A stretch of 10,178 nucleotides of DNA from Natronohydrobacter sp. (GTDB lineage Bacteria > Pseudomonadota > Alphaproteobacteria > Rhodobacterales > Rhodobacteraceae): NCBI GenBank assembly GCA_007118445.1, contig SKRP01000330.1, positions 1-10,178 on the forward strand. Direction: 5' to 3'. Each line of letters begins with the position of its first letter. Position 1 is the first letter of the stretch. This document shows positions 1 through 7,189 of this stretch, one piece after another. The notes under the pieces are model-generated. The model did not search any database and had not been told where the DNA came from. It saw only the letters and a list, made by a program, of their open reading frames with translations. The translations under genes and the position numbers were made by a program.

Positions 1-479
1 AGGTCGAGCGACAGGGCAAGACCCTGCATGATCCGCGCGGCCACTACGCTTAGCGCTGCGAAATAGGCCACCATCACGGGCCGGAAACAGGGCAGATCCG
101 CAGGCCAGAGATTGGCGCCCGCATTGAACGCGCCCGCCAGCACGCGCGGGTTATCGGGGGCGAGGTCTTCGCCGATATAGAAGCCCTCTTTACGGTCGGG
201 CTGCGCGCCGGGTTGCAAGGTCTGGCCCCCCAGATGCTCATAGCCACGATTGGCAGGACTTTGGGCCTTGTCGAGCGCGCGCTTCGCCCCCATCGGCAGA
301 TCGAAAAGCGCGCGGGTCTGGGTCATCGCTGCGTCGATCAACCCATCCGGCACGCCATGGCCTGTGCAATAGAAGAACCCATGTTCCAGACAGGCTGCGC
401 GCAGATCGCGCCCCACGGCGCGCCGCGCCGCAGGGTCAGAGGCCGCCAGCCCCGAGATATCGATGACCGGCAGTCCCAT
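1..479 (-). CDS. Isopenicillin-N-synthase-type 2OG/Fe(II) oxygenase, partial (C-terminus beyond window)
   Basis: Reading the minus strand from an ATG at 479-477, the frame is open to the left edge (159 complete residues). It begins MGLPVIDISGLAA and continues through EHGFFYCTGHGVPDGLID and a NRGYEHLGGQ stretch. This is the typical N-terminal (DIOX_N) domain of the plant-type/isopenicillin-N-synthase family. The Fe-binding HxD...H and the RxS 2-oxoglutarate motif would lie further left, outside the window, so activity cannot be judged. The ATG overlaps the TGA of the preceding oxygenase by one base (TGATG), so the two are probably translationally coupled. It is a second, diverged family member in the same operon; the two may act on successive intermediates or as a heteromer (inference). 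Family assignment is firm, substrate unknown. Confidence 0.85.
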   Translation of the reverse strand, partial: MGLPVIDISGLAASDPAARRAVGRDLRAACLEHGFFYCTGHGVPDGLIDAAMTQTRALFDLPMGAKRALDKAQSPANRGYEHLGGQTLQPGAQPDRKEGFYIGEDLAPDNPRVLAGAFNAGANLWPADLPCFRPVMVAYFAALSVVAARIMQGLALSLD

Positions 480-1474
480 CACTTCTTCCCGAAATTCGCG
501 CCAAGGCGCATCTGGATATAGTCATGCGCGGTCATCGGCTCGTATTTGCCTTCCGGTCCCGCGAGCAGCGTGTCCATATTGGCCTGCGCGAAATAGGCGA
601 TGGAATAGCGCGGCCCCAGATATTCCTGCGGCTTTGGCATGCGCACGCGGTGCAGGTTCGACAGCAGCTTGTCATCCGACCAGCGCATCAGCATGTCGCC
701 GATATTGCAGGTGATCACACCGCCAATGGGCGGCACATCCGTCCATTGCGTCGCGCGGCCTTTCTCGTCCTTGCCGGGGCAGACCTGCAAACCGCCCTGC
801 CCGTCTTTCTGGTGCAGAAGCGTCAGACAGTCGAAATCGGTATGGGCACCAGCACGCCAGAACTTGAAATCCTCGGGCTTGGCATCTTCCATCCCCAGAT
901 AATGGATCAGCCGCAGGGTGGACTGGTATTCTTTCGTGTCGGGCGCGTGGCCCTCGGTGAAGAAGCCCGGCGGGAAGCTGAGGCGTTCGGCGAAGCAATC
1001 AAGCACTTTCATCGCCACGGCCCAGTTATGGCGCTCGAAAGCCAGCATGGTTTCGCGAAAGCCAAACAGCTCTTCGCCCGTGGGCCAAAGACCCGCCATG
1101 CGCGGCAGAGTGATCTGGTAGCTTTCCTTCCGGTCTGCCGTCCCGGTCGAAGGGCGCACTTGCGCCATATATTCCCAGCCTGCATTGGTGCCGGGCTTGA
1201 GCGGATATTTCGCCTTCGTGTCGCTGGGCATGTCGAAGAAGCCAGCGGAGAGCGCGAATGCATCATCGATCAGGCTTTGCGGGATGCCGTGGCCGGTGAG
1301 CTGGAAAAAGCCGATGCCCGTGGCCGCGTCCCAAAGCGCGTCGCTGATTTCCTGCTTGCGATTGAAATAGTCCGACAGGTCGATCTGCGGGATGTCGCGC
1401 TGGACCTCTTCGCCATAAGCGCCTAGCCCGGCTTCCTTGTTCAATTCCGCGAGTGTGTAATCCGTCGTGCTCAT
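479..1474 (-). CDS. Isopenicillin-N-synthase-type 2OG/Fe(II) dioxygenase
   Basis: This is a 331-residue non-haem Fe(II) oxygenase expected to couple 2-oxoglutarate decarboxylation to substrate oxidation in the cytoplasm. The N-terminal DIOX_N domain spans about residues 27-150, with TGIGFFQLTGHGIP near 52-65. The catalytic double-stranded beta-helix follows. Iron ligands are visible as H211 and D213 (AGAHTDFD) and H275 (SNLHRVRMP), and the 2-oxoglutarate-binding R289/S291 as PRYSIAYF. All key residues are present. The ATG at 1474 was chosen because AAGGAGA lies about 8 bases upstream; the open frame extends a further 57 codons but into non-conserved sequence. Fungal thymine 7-hydroxylase, a nucleobase oxygenase of about the same length, belongs to this family. 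That fits the neighbouring deaminase genes but does not prove the substrate. The upstream amidohydrolase gene is 73 bases away. Confidence 0.93.
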   Translation of the reverse strand: MSTTDYTLAELNKEAGLGAYGEEVQRDIPQIDLSDYFNRKQEISDALWDAATGIGFFQLTGHGIPQSLIDDAFALSAGFFDMPSDTKAKYPLKPGTNAGWEYMAQVRPSTGTADRKESYQITLPRMAGLWPTGEELFGFRETMLAFERHNWAVAMKVLDCFAERLSFPPGFFTEGHAPDTKEYQSTLRLIHYLGMEDAKPEDFKFWRAGAHTDFDCLTLLHQKDGQGGLQVCPGKDEKGRATQWTDVPPIGGVITCNIGDMLMRWSDDKLLSNLHRVRMPKPQEYLGPRYSIAYFAQANMDTLLAGPEGKYEPMTAHDYIQMRLGANFGKK

Positions 1475-1547
1475 CTTGGCGTCTCCTTCGAGCATTGGGG
1501 GAGCAATGACCGCACCCTGGGGGCGCTGACTGCTTCTACTCCGGGGG

Positions 1548-2906
1548 TTAAACAGGTTCCGGCACGACACAGCGCGCCAGTCGATGGGTCGTTCGGGCAG
1601 CATCCTCAGCAAGCCTCGCGAGATCGAGCCCCGGCAGTTGCCCATCGCGCAGGATCAGACGGCCTGCAACCATGCTGTGACGCACGCGCGCGGCCCCTGT
1701 AACCATGGGCGCAAGGCCGGGGTCATGCAGGCCCAGGTTGCGGGGGGGGTCCAGATCAAACAGCGTGATATCAGCAGCTTTGCCGATGGCCAGCTCTCCG
1801 ATGGCAGGCAGGCCCAGCGCCGTTGCCCCGCCCATCGTGGCCCAGTGCAGCACGGTGCCAGCAGTCGTAGCCCCCACGCCATGGGCCGCGCGATGCAGCG
1901 CAAAGGCCGAATAAAGGGCCGCGCCCATATCCGCCGCCTCATTCGCGCCCGCGCCATCGACGGCAAGCGACACGGTCCCGCCCGCCTGGTGCAGCGCAGG
2001 CGCAGGCGCGATGCCCGAGCCCAGCCGCGCATTGGCTTGCGGGCAATGGGCCATGGCGGTGCCGCTCTCGGCCAGCAGCGCCACCTCGTCGGGGGTCAGA
2101 TCGACCAGATGCGCGAACCAGACATCCGGGCCGAGCCAGTCAAGACCCGCCAGCCAGGGCACAGGCCGCTTGCCGAACTCGCGCAGGGTCTGGGCGGCAT
2201 AGGCGGTATTTTCCGACAGATGCGCGTGCAGCCGCAGGCCAAGGCGGCGGGCCTCTTGGGCGATTTCCGGCAGCGCTTCAGGGGGAAAGTTGAAATTCGG
2301 AGTGGTCGGCGCGCAAGCCACGCGGGTCATCGCAAGGGGCGAGGCATCGTGCCAGCGGGTCGCGGCCTGCGCCACCCCGTCGAGGAACCGCGACACGCTT
2401 TCGACAGGCGCGGCTGGCACTCGCGGGCCGAAGTCGCGCCCGCGTGCCATCCCGCCGCGTGCCAGAACGAAACGCAACCCGAAGCGCGCGGCTTCCTCGA
2501 ACAGCACCTCGGCGGGGTCGTAATCGTAGCGGTCGGAGAAGACATAATGATGGTCACAAACGGTGGTCGCCCCCGTCAGCGCCAGTTCCGCAAGGCCAAT
2601 GCGCGCCGAGATGCGCAGCGCCTCTTCATCGAGCGCAGGCCAGTAGGTATAGGGCACCTGCTCCAGCCAAAGATCGAGCGGGTCGTTGATCGCAAGCCCC
2701 TTGAGCGCGGACTGGAACAGGTGGTGATGCGTGTTCACAAGCCCTGGCGTGACCACGCAGCCGCGCGCGTCAAGCACCTCTTCGTCAGGCTGCGGAGCAA
2801 GCTCACCCATCGCAGTGATGATGCCCCCCTCAACGCGGATCGCGCCTGCCAGCCGCGTGCCTTCTGCGTCACCTGTCCAGCCATGGGCGATATTCGTGAT
2901 CAGCAT
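1548..2906 (-). CDS. COG0402 amidohydrolase, 8-oxoguanine/isoxanthopterin deaminase-like
   Basis: This 452-residue TIM-barrel metal-dependent hydrolase belongs to the AtzA/TrzN/SsnA/8-oxoguanine deaminase group. Visible motifs are PGLVNTHHHLFQ (metal ligands H60 and H62), LHAHLSEN (H229 and E232), VWFAHLVDL (H266) and VSLAVDGAGANE (D317). Typical short beta-sandwich strands sit at both ends (residues 1-52 and about 375-425). The spacing and the wording of the HHH, TTVCDHHYVF and HLSEN segments resemble bacterial 8-oxoguanine deaminases and isoxanthopterin deaminases more than triazine hydrolases. The likely reaction is hydrolytic removal of an exocyclic amino group from a purine- or pterin-like ring. 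The ATG at 2906 overlaps the permease TGA (TGATG); a GTG nine codons upstream at 2933 is an alternative but is buried in the permease gene. The exact substrate is an inference from resemblance recalled from memory. Confidence 0.9.
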   Translation of the reverse strand: MLITNIAHGWTGDAEGTRLAGAIRVEGGIITAMGELAPQPDEEVLDARGCVVTPGLVNTHHHLFQSALKGLAINDPLDLWLEQVPYTYWPALDEEALRISARIGLAELALTGATTVCDHHYVFSDRYDYDPAEVLFEEAARFGLRFVLARGGMARGRDFGPRVPAAPVESVSRFLDGVAQAATRWHDASPLAMTRVACAPTTPNFNFPPEALPEIAQEARRLGLRLHAHLSENTAYAAQTLREFGKRPVPWLAGLDWLGPDVWFAHLVDLTPDEVALLAESGTAMAHCPQANARLGSGIAPAPALHQAGGTVSLAVDGAGANEAADMGAALYSAFALHRAAHGVGATTAGTVLHWATMGGATALGLPAIGELAIGKAADITLFDLDPPRNLGLHDPGLAPMVTGAARVRHSMVAGRLILRDGQLPGLDLARLAEDAARTTHRLARCVVPEPV

Positions 2907-3751
2907 CAGCGGCGTTCCCTGGGCAAAGACCACGGGAAGAACAGACGCTGCGCCAGGCTGACCGCTTGAAACAGGATCAGCGACATCGCCACCAGCACGA
3001 CCAGCCCGGCCCAGGCTTGCGGCAGCCGGAACATCGAGGTCGAGAACTGAATGAAGAACCCTATGCCGACATCTGCGGCCACGAATTCCGCCACCACGGC
3101 CCCGATGACGGCCAGAGTCACCGATATTTTCAGCCCCGAGAAGATATAGGGAATGGCATAGGGCAGACGGATCTGCGTGATCTCGCGATATTGCGGCGCG
3201 CGCAGGCTGCGCGACAGCTCGATCAATTCAGGGGGCGTGGCCATCAGCCCGGTGGTCATCGACACGACCAGCGGAAAGAAGGCGATCATGAAAGTGATGA
3301 CCACGCGCGGCGCGTCATCCGTGCCCAGCACAACAATGATGATCGGAGCCACAGCGACAACCGGCACTGACTGGATCACCACCAGGAGCGGATAAAACGC
3401 GCGCGACAGGAGCCGTGATTTCGCCAAGCCGATGGCTATAGGCAGCGAGACGGCAATCGCGACCAGATAGCCGATCAGCGCCACGCGCAAGGTCGCCCAG
3501 ACATGCGCGCTCCAGCGTGCAGGAGTGACAGCGCCGAAACCTTCTATGATCCGGGTGGGCGCGGGCAGGATGAAAGAGGGGATCGAGAAAACCCGCGTGG
3601 AGGTTTCCCAAAGCACAAGGATCACTGCGAAGGTCAGCAGGGGCAGCACCAGCGGCATGGCGATCATCCGCTCGGATAGCGGCAGGCTGAAGGGCTTGCG
3701 CGTCGGCTCTGCACGGGGGGATTTGGCTTGTGTTTCGGCACTGGCGCTCAT
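2906..3751 (-). CDS. ABC transporter permease, SsuC/ThiX-like (BPD_transp_1)
   Basis: This 281-residue inner-membrane protein has about six hydrophobic segments, at roughly 30-50, 88-110, 119-142, 148-170, 206-230 and 246-268. A charged, non-hydrophobic N-terminal tail of about 28 residues precedes them. It is the membrane channel of a nitrate/sulfonate/thiamine-precursor-type importer. The cytoplasmic coupling loop is recognisable as ELSRSLRAPQYREITQIRLP (residues 178-197) in the place of the family's EAA...G...LP motif, but the usual glycine is replaced by R184. The start overlaps the end of the ATPase gene (ATGA at 3751-3748) and its stop overlaps the amidohydrolase start, so import and catabolism are coupled at the level of translation. 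A single permease gene implies a homodimer. Confidence 0.93.
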   Translation of the reverse strand: MSASAETQAKSPRAEPTRKPFSLPLSERMIAMPLVLPLLTFAVILVLWETSTRVFSIPSFILPAPTRIIEGFGAVTPARWSAHVWATLRVALIGYLVAIAVSLPIAIGLAKSRLLSRAFYPLLVVIQSVPVVAVAPIIIVVLGTDDAPRVVITFMIAFFPLVVSMTTGLMATPPELIELSRSLRAPQYREITQIRLPYAIPYIFSGLKISVTLAVIGAVVAEFVAADVGIGFFIQFSTSMFRLPQAWAGLVVLVAMSLILFQAVSLAQRLFFPWSLPRERR

Positions 3752-4530
3752 GAGGCGGGCTCCTTCGCAATCAGCAACTCGCGCAGATGGGCTGCGAAAT
3801 CCTGCACTTCGGGGGCGCGCAGGGCGCGCTCGTCGCGGGGACGGCCCAGCGGCACCGCCATATCCGCGATGATGCGACCGGGCCGCGCGCTCATGACGAT
3901 GACACGATCCGCCAGAAGCACGGCTTCAGGGATGGAATGGGTAATGAACATCACGGTTTTGGGGCTGGCCTGCCAGAGTTTGAGCAGCTCGAACCCCATC
4001 GCATCGCGGGTCAGCGCATCGAGCGCCGAGAAAGGTTCGTCCATCAACAGGATATCGGGGTTGAGGAAGAGCGCCCGCGCAATGCCCACGCGCTGTTGCA
4101 TTCCGCCAGAGAGTTCAGCCGGAAGGCGCTTTTCGAAGCCCTTCAGGCCCACCGCCGCGATGACTTCGGCGGCGCGCTCGCGATCCTCGGACCCTACCCG
4201 CCCGCGCTTGTGTTTCGCCGGAAAGGTCACATTGTCCAGCACGTTCGCCCAAGGCAGCAGAGTGGCTTGCTGAAAGACAATGCCCACATCATCGCGGGGG
4301 CGTGTCACCGGCTGGCGAAAGACCGATACCTGCCCTGTCGTCGGCAGCATCAGCCCGGCGCTCAGGCGCAGAAGCGTGGATTTGCCACAGCCCGACGGCC
4401 CCAAAACCGCCACGAATTCATGCTGCGCGATGGTCAGGTTTACATCGTCGAGAGCGGTCAGAGGACCGCTCTCTGTTGCGAAAACCTGGCCGACAGCCCG
4501 GAAATCAATAGCGTGTGACGCCAGCGCCAT
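3748..4530 (-). CDS. ABC transporter ATP-binding protein (SsuB/TauB/ThiZ-like)
   Basis: This 260-residue ATPase powers the adjacent permease. Motifs in order: Walker A GPSGCGKST (44-52), Q-loop VFQQATLLPW (Q88), signature LSGGMQQR (140-147), Walker B ILLMDEP (160-166) and the H-loop histidine in FITHSIPEA (H198). All are intact. The sequence style, including LLPWANVLDNV, is that of nitrate/sulfonate/taurine-family ATPases. The start chosen is the ATG at 4530, four bases after the stop of the binding-protein gene. No strong ribosome-binding site is visible, so translation is probably coupled to the preceding gene. The open frame extends 43 codons further upstream, but only antisense-like sequence is added there. 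Confidence 0.95.
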   Translation of the reverse strand: MALASHAIDFRAVGQVFATESGPLTALDDVNLTIAQHEFVAVLGPSGCGKSTLLRLSAGLMLPTTGQVSVFRQPVTRPRDDVGIVFQQATLLPWANVLDNVTFPAKHKRGRVGSEDRERAAEVIAAVGLKGFEKRLPAELSGGMQQRVGIARALFLNPDILLMDEPFSALDALTRDAMGFELLKLWQASPKTVMFITHSIPEAVLLADRVIVMSARPGRIIADMAVPLGRPRDERALRAPEVQDFAAHLRELLIAKEPAS

Positions 4531-4534
4531 AAGT

Positions 4535-5530
4535 TCAGTCCGCTGGCAGGAAGCTGCGATCCACGATGCTTTCCGGGTCAAGCGCGGCAGGATCGAGATC
4601 CTGCGCCGCCGCCACCCGCATCCATGTTGCGGCCAGCCGGTCTGCATCAAATGCACCAAGCCCGAATTCCTCAGTCAGGTCGTTGAACGCCAGTGCTGAA
4701 GCGTCGAGCCACGATCCCTTGACATCCTCGGCGGACAATTCAGGCACAATTGCCGCCACAGCATCGGCTGCCCCCTGAGGGTCGGAATAGGCGAATTCGA
4801 GGGATTGCCTGAAAGCCGCGACAAAGCGTTTCGCGACCTCAGGGCGTTCCTCAAGAAAGCTGTCGGCTGCGACAAGCGAGGCCGAGTAAAGCTCCAGCCC
4901 GGCATCCGCCCAAGGCAGGATGACCAGTTCCTTGCCCGCCTCGCGCGCCTGACCCTCATAGCGCGACACATCCGTGAGCCATGCGATGATCGCATCGCTC
5001 TGGCCAGTCATCAGGAGCGGCCCCAGCGCGCCTGGGTCCGAACGGGTCAGAGTGATGTCATCTTCAGACATGCCATTCTCTTCCAGCACCAGCGGCAGGA
5101 ACACATTGGATGAGGTAAAGGGCGAGGTCGCGATGGAGCGGCCACGCACATCAGCGAGCGTGGTGATGCCGGTCTCTGTTGTTGTGTAGAAGGCATGCGG
5201 GCCCATGTTGAAGACATTCATCACAGCCGTGACGGGCACGTTCTCGGTCGCACGCGCGGCCATCAGCGCCTCGATCCCGGCCAGGCCGATGTCAGAGGTG
5301 CCGGTGGCAAGCTTCGTAATCGCCTCGGACGACCCGCGGCCCGGTTCGAGCGTGACCTCGATGCCCGCATCGGCGCAAAAGCCGTGATGCATGCAGACAT
5401 AAATCGCGGATTTGTCACCACCGGGCAGCCAGTCAAGCTGGAAGGTGATCCTGTCCATAGCCATGGCAGGCAGCGCAACAGAGGCGAGAAGGGCAGCAGA
5501 GGCAAGAAGAGGCAGGGATTTGAGTGACAT
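4535..5530 (-). CDS. Periplasmic substrate-binding protein, NMT1/THI5-like (SsuA/ThiY type)
   Basis: This 331-residue extracytoplasmic solute receptor belongs to the importer encoded downstream. The first ~24 residues form a Sec signal peptide with a hydrophobic core and an ALPAMA cleavage region. The mature protein opens with FQLDWLPGGDKSAIYV, followed by GIEVTLEPGRGSSE and TSDIGLAGIEALM, which are characteristic of the NMT1/THI5 fold used for thiamine pyrimidine precursors, sulfonates and other small ring compounds. The ATG at 5530 is preceded by AAAGGA at a spacing of six bases; a longer frame from 5575 would add residues ahead of the signal peptide and is unlikely. C46 and C52 (YVCMHHGFCADAG) sit where relatives usually have non-cysteine residues and may form a disulfide. 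The ligand is not identifiable; the operon suggests an aminated N-heterocycle. Confidence 0.93.
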   Translation of the reverse strand: MSLKSLPLLASAALLASVALPAMAMDRITFQLDWLPGGDKSAIYVCMHHGFCADAGIEVTLEPGRGSSEAITKLATGTSDIGLAGIEALMAARATENVPVTAVMNVFNMGPHAFYTTTETGITTLADVRGRSIATSPFTSSNVFLPLVLEENGMSEDDITLTRSDPGALGPLLMTGQSDAIIAWLTDVSRYEGQAREAGKELVILPWADAGLELYSASLVAADSFLEERPEVAKRFVAAFRQSLEFAYSDPQGAADAVAAIVPELSAEDVKGSWLDASALAFNDLTEEFGLGAFDADRLAATWMRVAAAQDLDPAALDPESIVDRSFLPAD

Positions 5531-5571
5531 GGAGTGTCCTTTCTGGAGCAGAGAAACGGCCGGGTTCGGGA

Positions 5572-6042
5572 TCACCAGAACCCGTCATGCGAGCGGATGA
5601 TTTCGTCTTCGAGTTCGGGAAATGGCCCTTCGACCTGCACATGGCGCTGACCGGCGGCCAGCACATCACGGCAGGACAGCGCCATGGTCGGATTTTCGGG
5701 GTTGTCGCCCGTCAGCTCTAACAGGCGCGCTTCGGTCACGCCAAAGACGACGCGGCCGATACCCGCCCAGTAGATGGTGCCCGCGCACATCGAGCAGGGT
5801 TCGAACGCCGTGTAGAGCGTGCACGTGGCAAGAAAATCCGGCTCATAGCTTCTGGCGGCTGCACGGGCAAGATTGGTTTCGGCATGGCCGGGGCCCTTAT
5901 CCGTCAGCCAGGCGTTGCCCATGGTCATGAGCACCTTGCCATCCGCATCGGCAAGGACCGCACCAAAGGGGTGATTTCCAGCCGCGCGCGCGGCAACGCC
6001 TGCGCGCAGGGATTCTCGAAGAAGGGCGATATCGTCGGGCAA
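5572..6042 (-). CDS. Nucleoside/guanine deaminase-like zinc enzyme (CDA fold, COG0590)
   Basis: This small cytoplasmic deaminase has the zinc site of the cytidine-deaminase fold: GPGHAETN (zinc-binding His and catalytic Glu, residues 53 and 55 from the TTG start) and FEPCSMCAG (Cys 83 and 86). The HPFGAVLADADGK strand and the SHDGFW C-terminus fit the guanine deaminase/nucleoside deaminase (GuaD/TadA-like) branch. The likely reaction is removal of an exocyclic amine from a purine or related base. Start choice: a TTG at 6042-6040 is preceded by a strong AAAGGAG (6055-6049) at a six-base spacing, giving 156 residues. An in-frame ATG at 6081 would give 169 residues but has no visible ribosome-binding site. 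It is the first gene of the operon, 41 bases ahead of the binding-protein gene and divergent from the LysR regulator. Confidence 0.88.
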   Translation of the reverse strand: MPDDIALLRESLRAGVAARAAGNHPFGAVLADADGKVLMTMGNAWLTDKGPGHAETNLARAAARSYEPDFLATCTLYTAFEPCSMCAGTIYWAGIGRVVFGVTEARLLELTGDNPENPTMALSCRDVLAAGQRHVQVEGPFPELEDEIIRSHDGFW

Positions 6043-6048
6043 GTGCGG

Positions 6049-6055
6049 CTCCTTT
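6049..6055 (-). promoter_or_regulatory. Ribosome-binding site that favours the TTG start of the deaminase gene
   Basis: The minus-strand sequence AAAGGAG lies six bases upstream of TTG at 6042. It is inside the longer frame that would start at ATG 6081, which lacks a comparable site. This supports the shorter protein and lengthens the divergent control region to 105 bases. Confidence 0.6.
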
Positions 6056-6091
6056 GCTGCATCGCAGAGAAGCTTAGCCATGATTCGGGCG

Positions 6092-6147
6092 TTTCAAAAA
6101 GTAGAAAGAAATTTACATGGCGTTGCATAAAACCTTACACTGGGCGC
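6092..6147. promoter_or_regulatory. Divergent promoter/operator region between the operon and the LysR gene
   Basis: This AT-rich stretch lies between the two divergent genes. It holds two imperfect dyads of the kind bound by LysR-type regulators: TTTC-N8-GAAA at 6092-6107 and TTTA-N12-TAAA at 6112-6131. On the plus strand, TTTACA (6112-6117), an 18-base spacer and TACACT (6136-6141) form a plausible sigma-70 promoter for the LysR gene. Transcription would then begin close to 6148, at or near the start codon itself. The operon promoter on the minus strand was not resolved. Regulator binding here is inferred from arrangement only. Confidence 0.4.
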
Positions 6148-7050
6148 ATGTCCTCTTTCTCGCGTGAGATCCGATCCTTCCTTGTCGTGTCGCAATCCGA
6201 CTCGATCCGTGCCGCTGCGGAGAGGCTGAATATTTCGGCCCCTGCGCTGTCGCGACAGTTGCAAATGCTCGAGCGCAACTATGACACGACGCTTCTGGTG
6301 CGCAGTGCGAGTGGCGTGGCCCTGACACCGGCCGGGGCTGCGCTGCGCGATGAAGCCCTGCGCTGGATGGCGTCGGATGCCGCCCTGTCCAAGCGACTGC
6401 ATCAGGCCGATCAGGCCACGGGTCTGCGTTTGCGGCTGGGCATCATGGAAGGTCTGATCGCCACCTTGATCCCGCCGATGACAAGGCGGCTGGAGGCTGT
6501 TTTCGGCGAAGTCGAGCTTGAACTGGCCGTCGGCAGCACCCGCGACATCATCCCGCAAGCCGAGGCGCTGGAACTCGACATGATTGTTGCGTTCAATATG
6601 CCAAGACTCTCGCGTCTGGTGATCGTCGAGACACAGGAATATCATCTGGGCGCAGTCTTTGCCCCGTCACTCGCGCTACAGGGCGATGGACCGCTACCAC
6701 TGGCCGAAGCACTGGATTATCCACTTTGTCTACCGTCAGCAGCATTGTCGATGCATACGCGCCTGCTGGCCGAGATCCTGAGCGAACGGATCAATCCGCG
6801 CGTCCAGATCAGTTCGAATTCGATCACGGCGCTGCTGACTTTCCTGCGGCAAGGGGCGGGGCTGGGTTTCCTGACCTGGCCGGATGTGTGCAGCGATGTC
6901 GAAGCGGGAAGATTGTGTTTCAGACCGCTGGCCAATCGCCGTTTGACCGAGACCTTGAGCATCTCGATCTGCCGGGGCAACAATCTGGGTGATGCGACCG
7001 GCGTGGTTGTGCGTGAAATCTCGGACGCCCTGGCGGCGCTGGGGCGCTAG
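6148..7050 (+). CDS. LysR-family transcriptional regulator
   Basis: This 300-residue protein has the usual length for the family. The N-terminal winged helix-turn-helix covers about residues 5-66, with the recognition part in SIRAAAERLNISAPALSRQL (19-38) and the wing ending in GVALTPAG. The rest is a periplasmic-binding-protein-like effector domain (about 90-295), including LRLGIMEGLIATL near the start of its first lobe and LTFLRQGAGLGFLTWP later on. It is divergently transcribed from the seven-gene operon, the classic layout for a LysR regulator that controls its neighbour in response to a pathway metabolite (inference). No Shine-Dalgarno sequence precedes the ATG. It may be translated from a leaderless or very short-leader mRNA. 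Confidence 0.93.
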   Translation: MSSFSREIRSFLVVSQSDSIRAAAERLNISAPALSRQLQMLERNYDTTLLVRSASGVALTPAGAALRDEALRWMASDAALSKRLHQADQATGLRLRLGIMEGLIATLIPPMTRRLEAVFGEVELELAVGSTRDIIPQAEALELDMIVAFNMPRLSRLVIVETQEYHLGAVFAPSLALQGDGPLPLAEALDYPLCLPSAALSMHTRLLAEILSERINPRVQISSNSITALLTFLRQGAGLGFLTWPDVCSDVEAGRLCFRPLANRRLTETLSISICRGNNLGDATGVVVREISDALAALGR

Positions 7051-7082
7051 GCCGCTCCGGTGGGACGGGCGCATAGAGCGGC
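7051..7082 (+). terminator. Possible weak hairpin after the LysR gene
   Basis: GCCGCTC at 7051-7057 is complementary to GAGCGGC at 7076-7082, giving a 7-bp stem with an 18-base loop directly after the LysR stop codon. There is no T-tract, so intrinsic termination is doubtful. The long loop also argues for caution. Confidence 0.22.
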
Positions 7083-7103
7083 GCGGCCCCGATGGTCTGC
7101 GTT

Positions 7104-7189
7104 TCAGTCAAGAGTGGCGCGCGACGCAGCGACTGCATGCAGCACCTCGGGCGCGAAATAGGCGCGCGTCTCCTCGCGCGCGGGGTGTT
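7104..7189 (-). pseudogene. Unidentified C-terminal coding remnant downstream of the hisI-like fragment
   Basis: In a minus-strand frame different from the hisI fragment, the sequence reads REETRAYFAPEVLHAV and then AASRATLD before a TGA at 7106-7104. It has strong GC3 bias and a protein-like composition. The frame is open back to a stop at 7277-7275 but contains no credible start, and upstream of about 7180 it merely shadows the hisI-like frame. It may be the tail of a gene, joined to the hisI remnant by deletion. The family was not recognised. Confidence 0.25.

Noticed and set aside
524..1426. Plus-strand open frame of 300 codons
   Set aside because: It is antisense to the 2OG oxygenase with intact HxD...H and RxS. 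It is a shadow frame.
1475..1547. Possible internal promoter or terminator in the 73-base gap before the oxygenase gene
   Set aside because: No convincing hairpin, T-tract or promoter hexamers beyond the ribosome-binding site.
1475..1645. N-terminal extension of the oxygenase reading frame
   Set aside because: A clear ribosome-binding site precedes the ATG at 1474, and the extension overlaps the end of the amidohydrolase gene with no conserved sequence.
1742..1749. Run of eight G inside the amidohydrolase gene, a possible phase-variation tract
   Set aside because: The frame is intact on both sides and the run encodes ordinary D-P-P residues near the C-terminus. One short tract is not evidence of switching.
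1584..2969. Plus-strand open frame of 461 codons
   Set aside because: It is antisense to the amidohydrolase with its full set of metal ligands, has low complexity rich in R/H/G and shows no motif.
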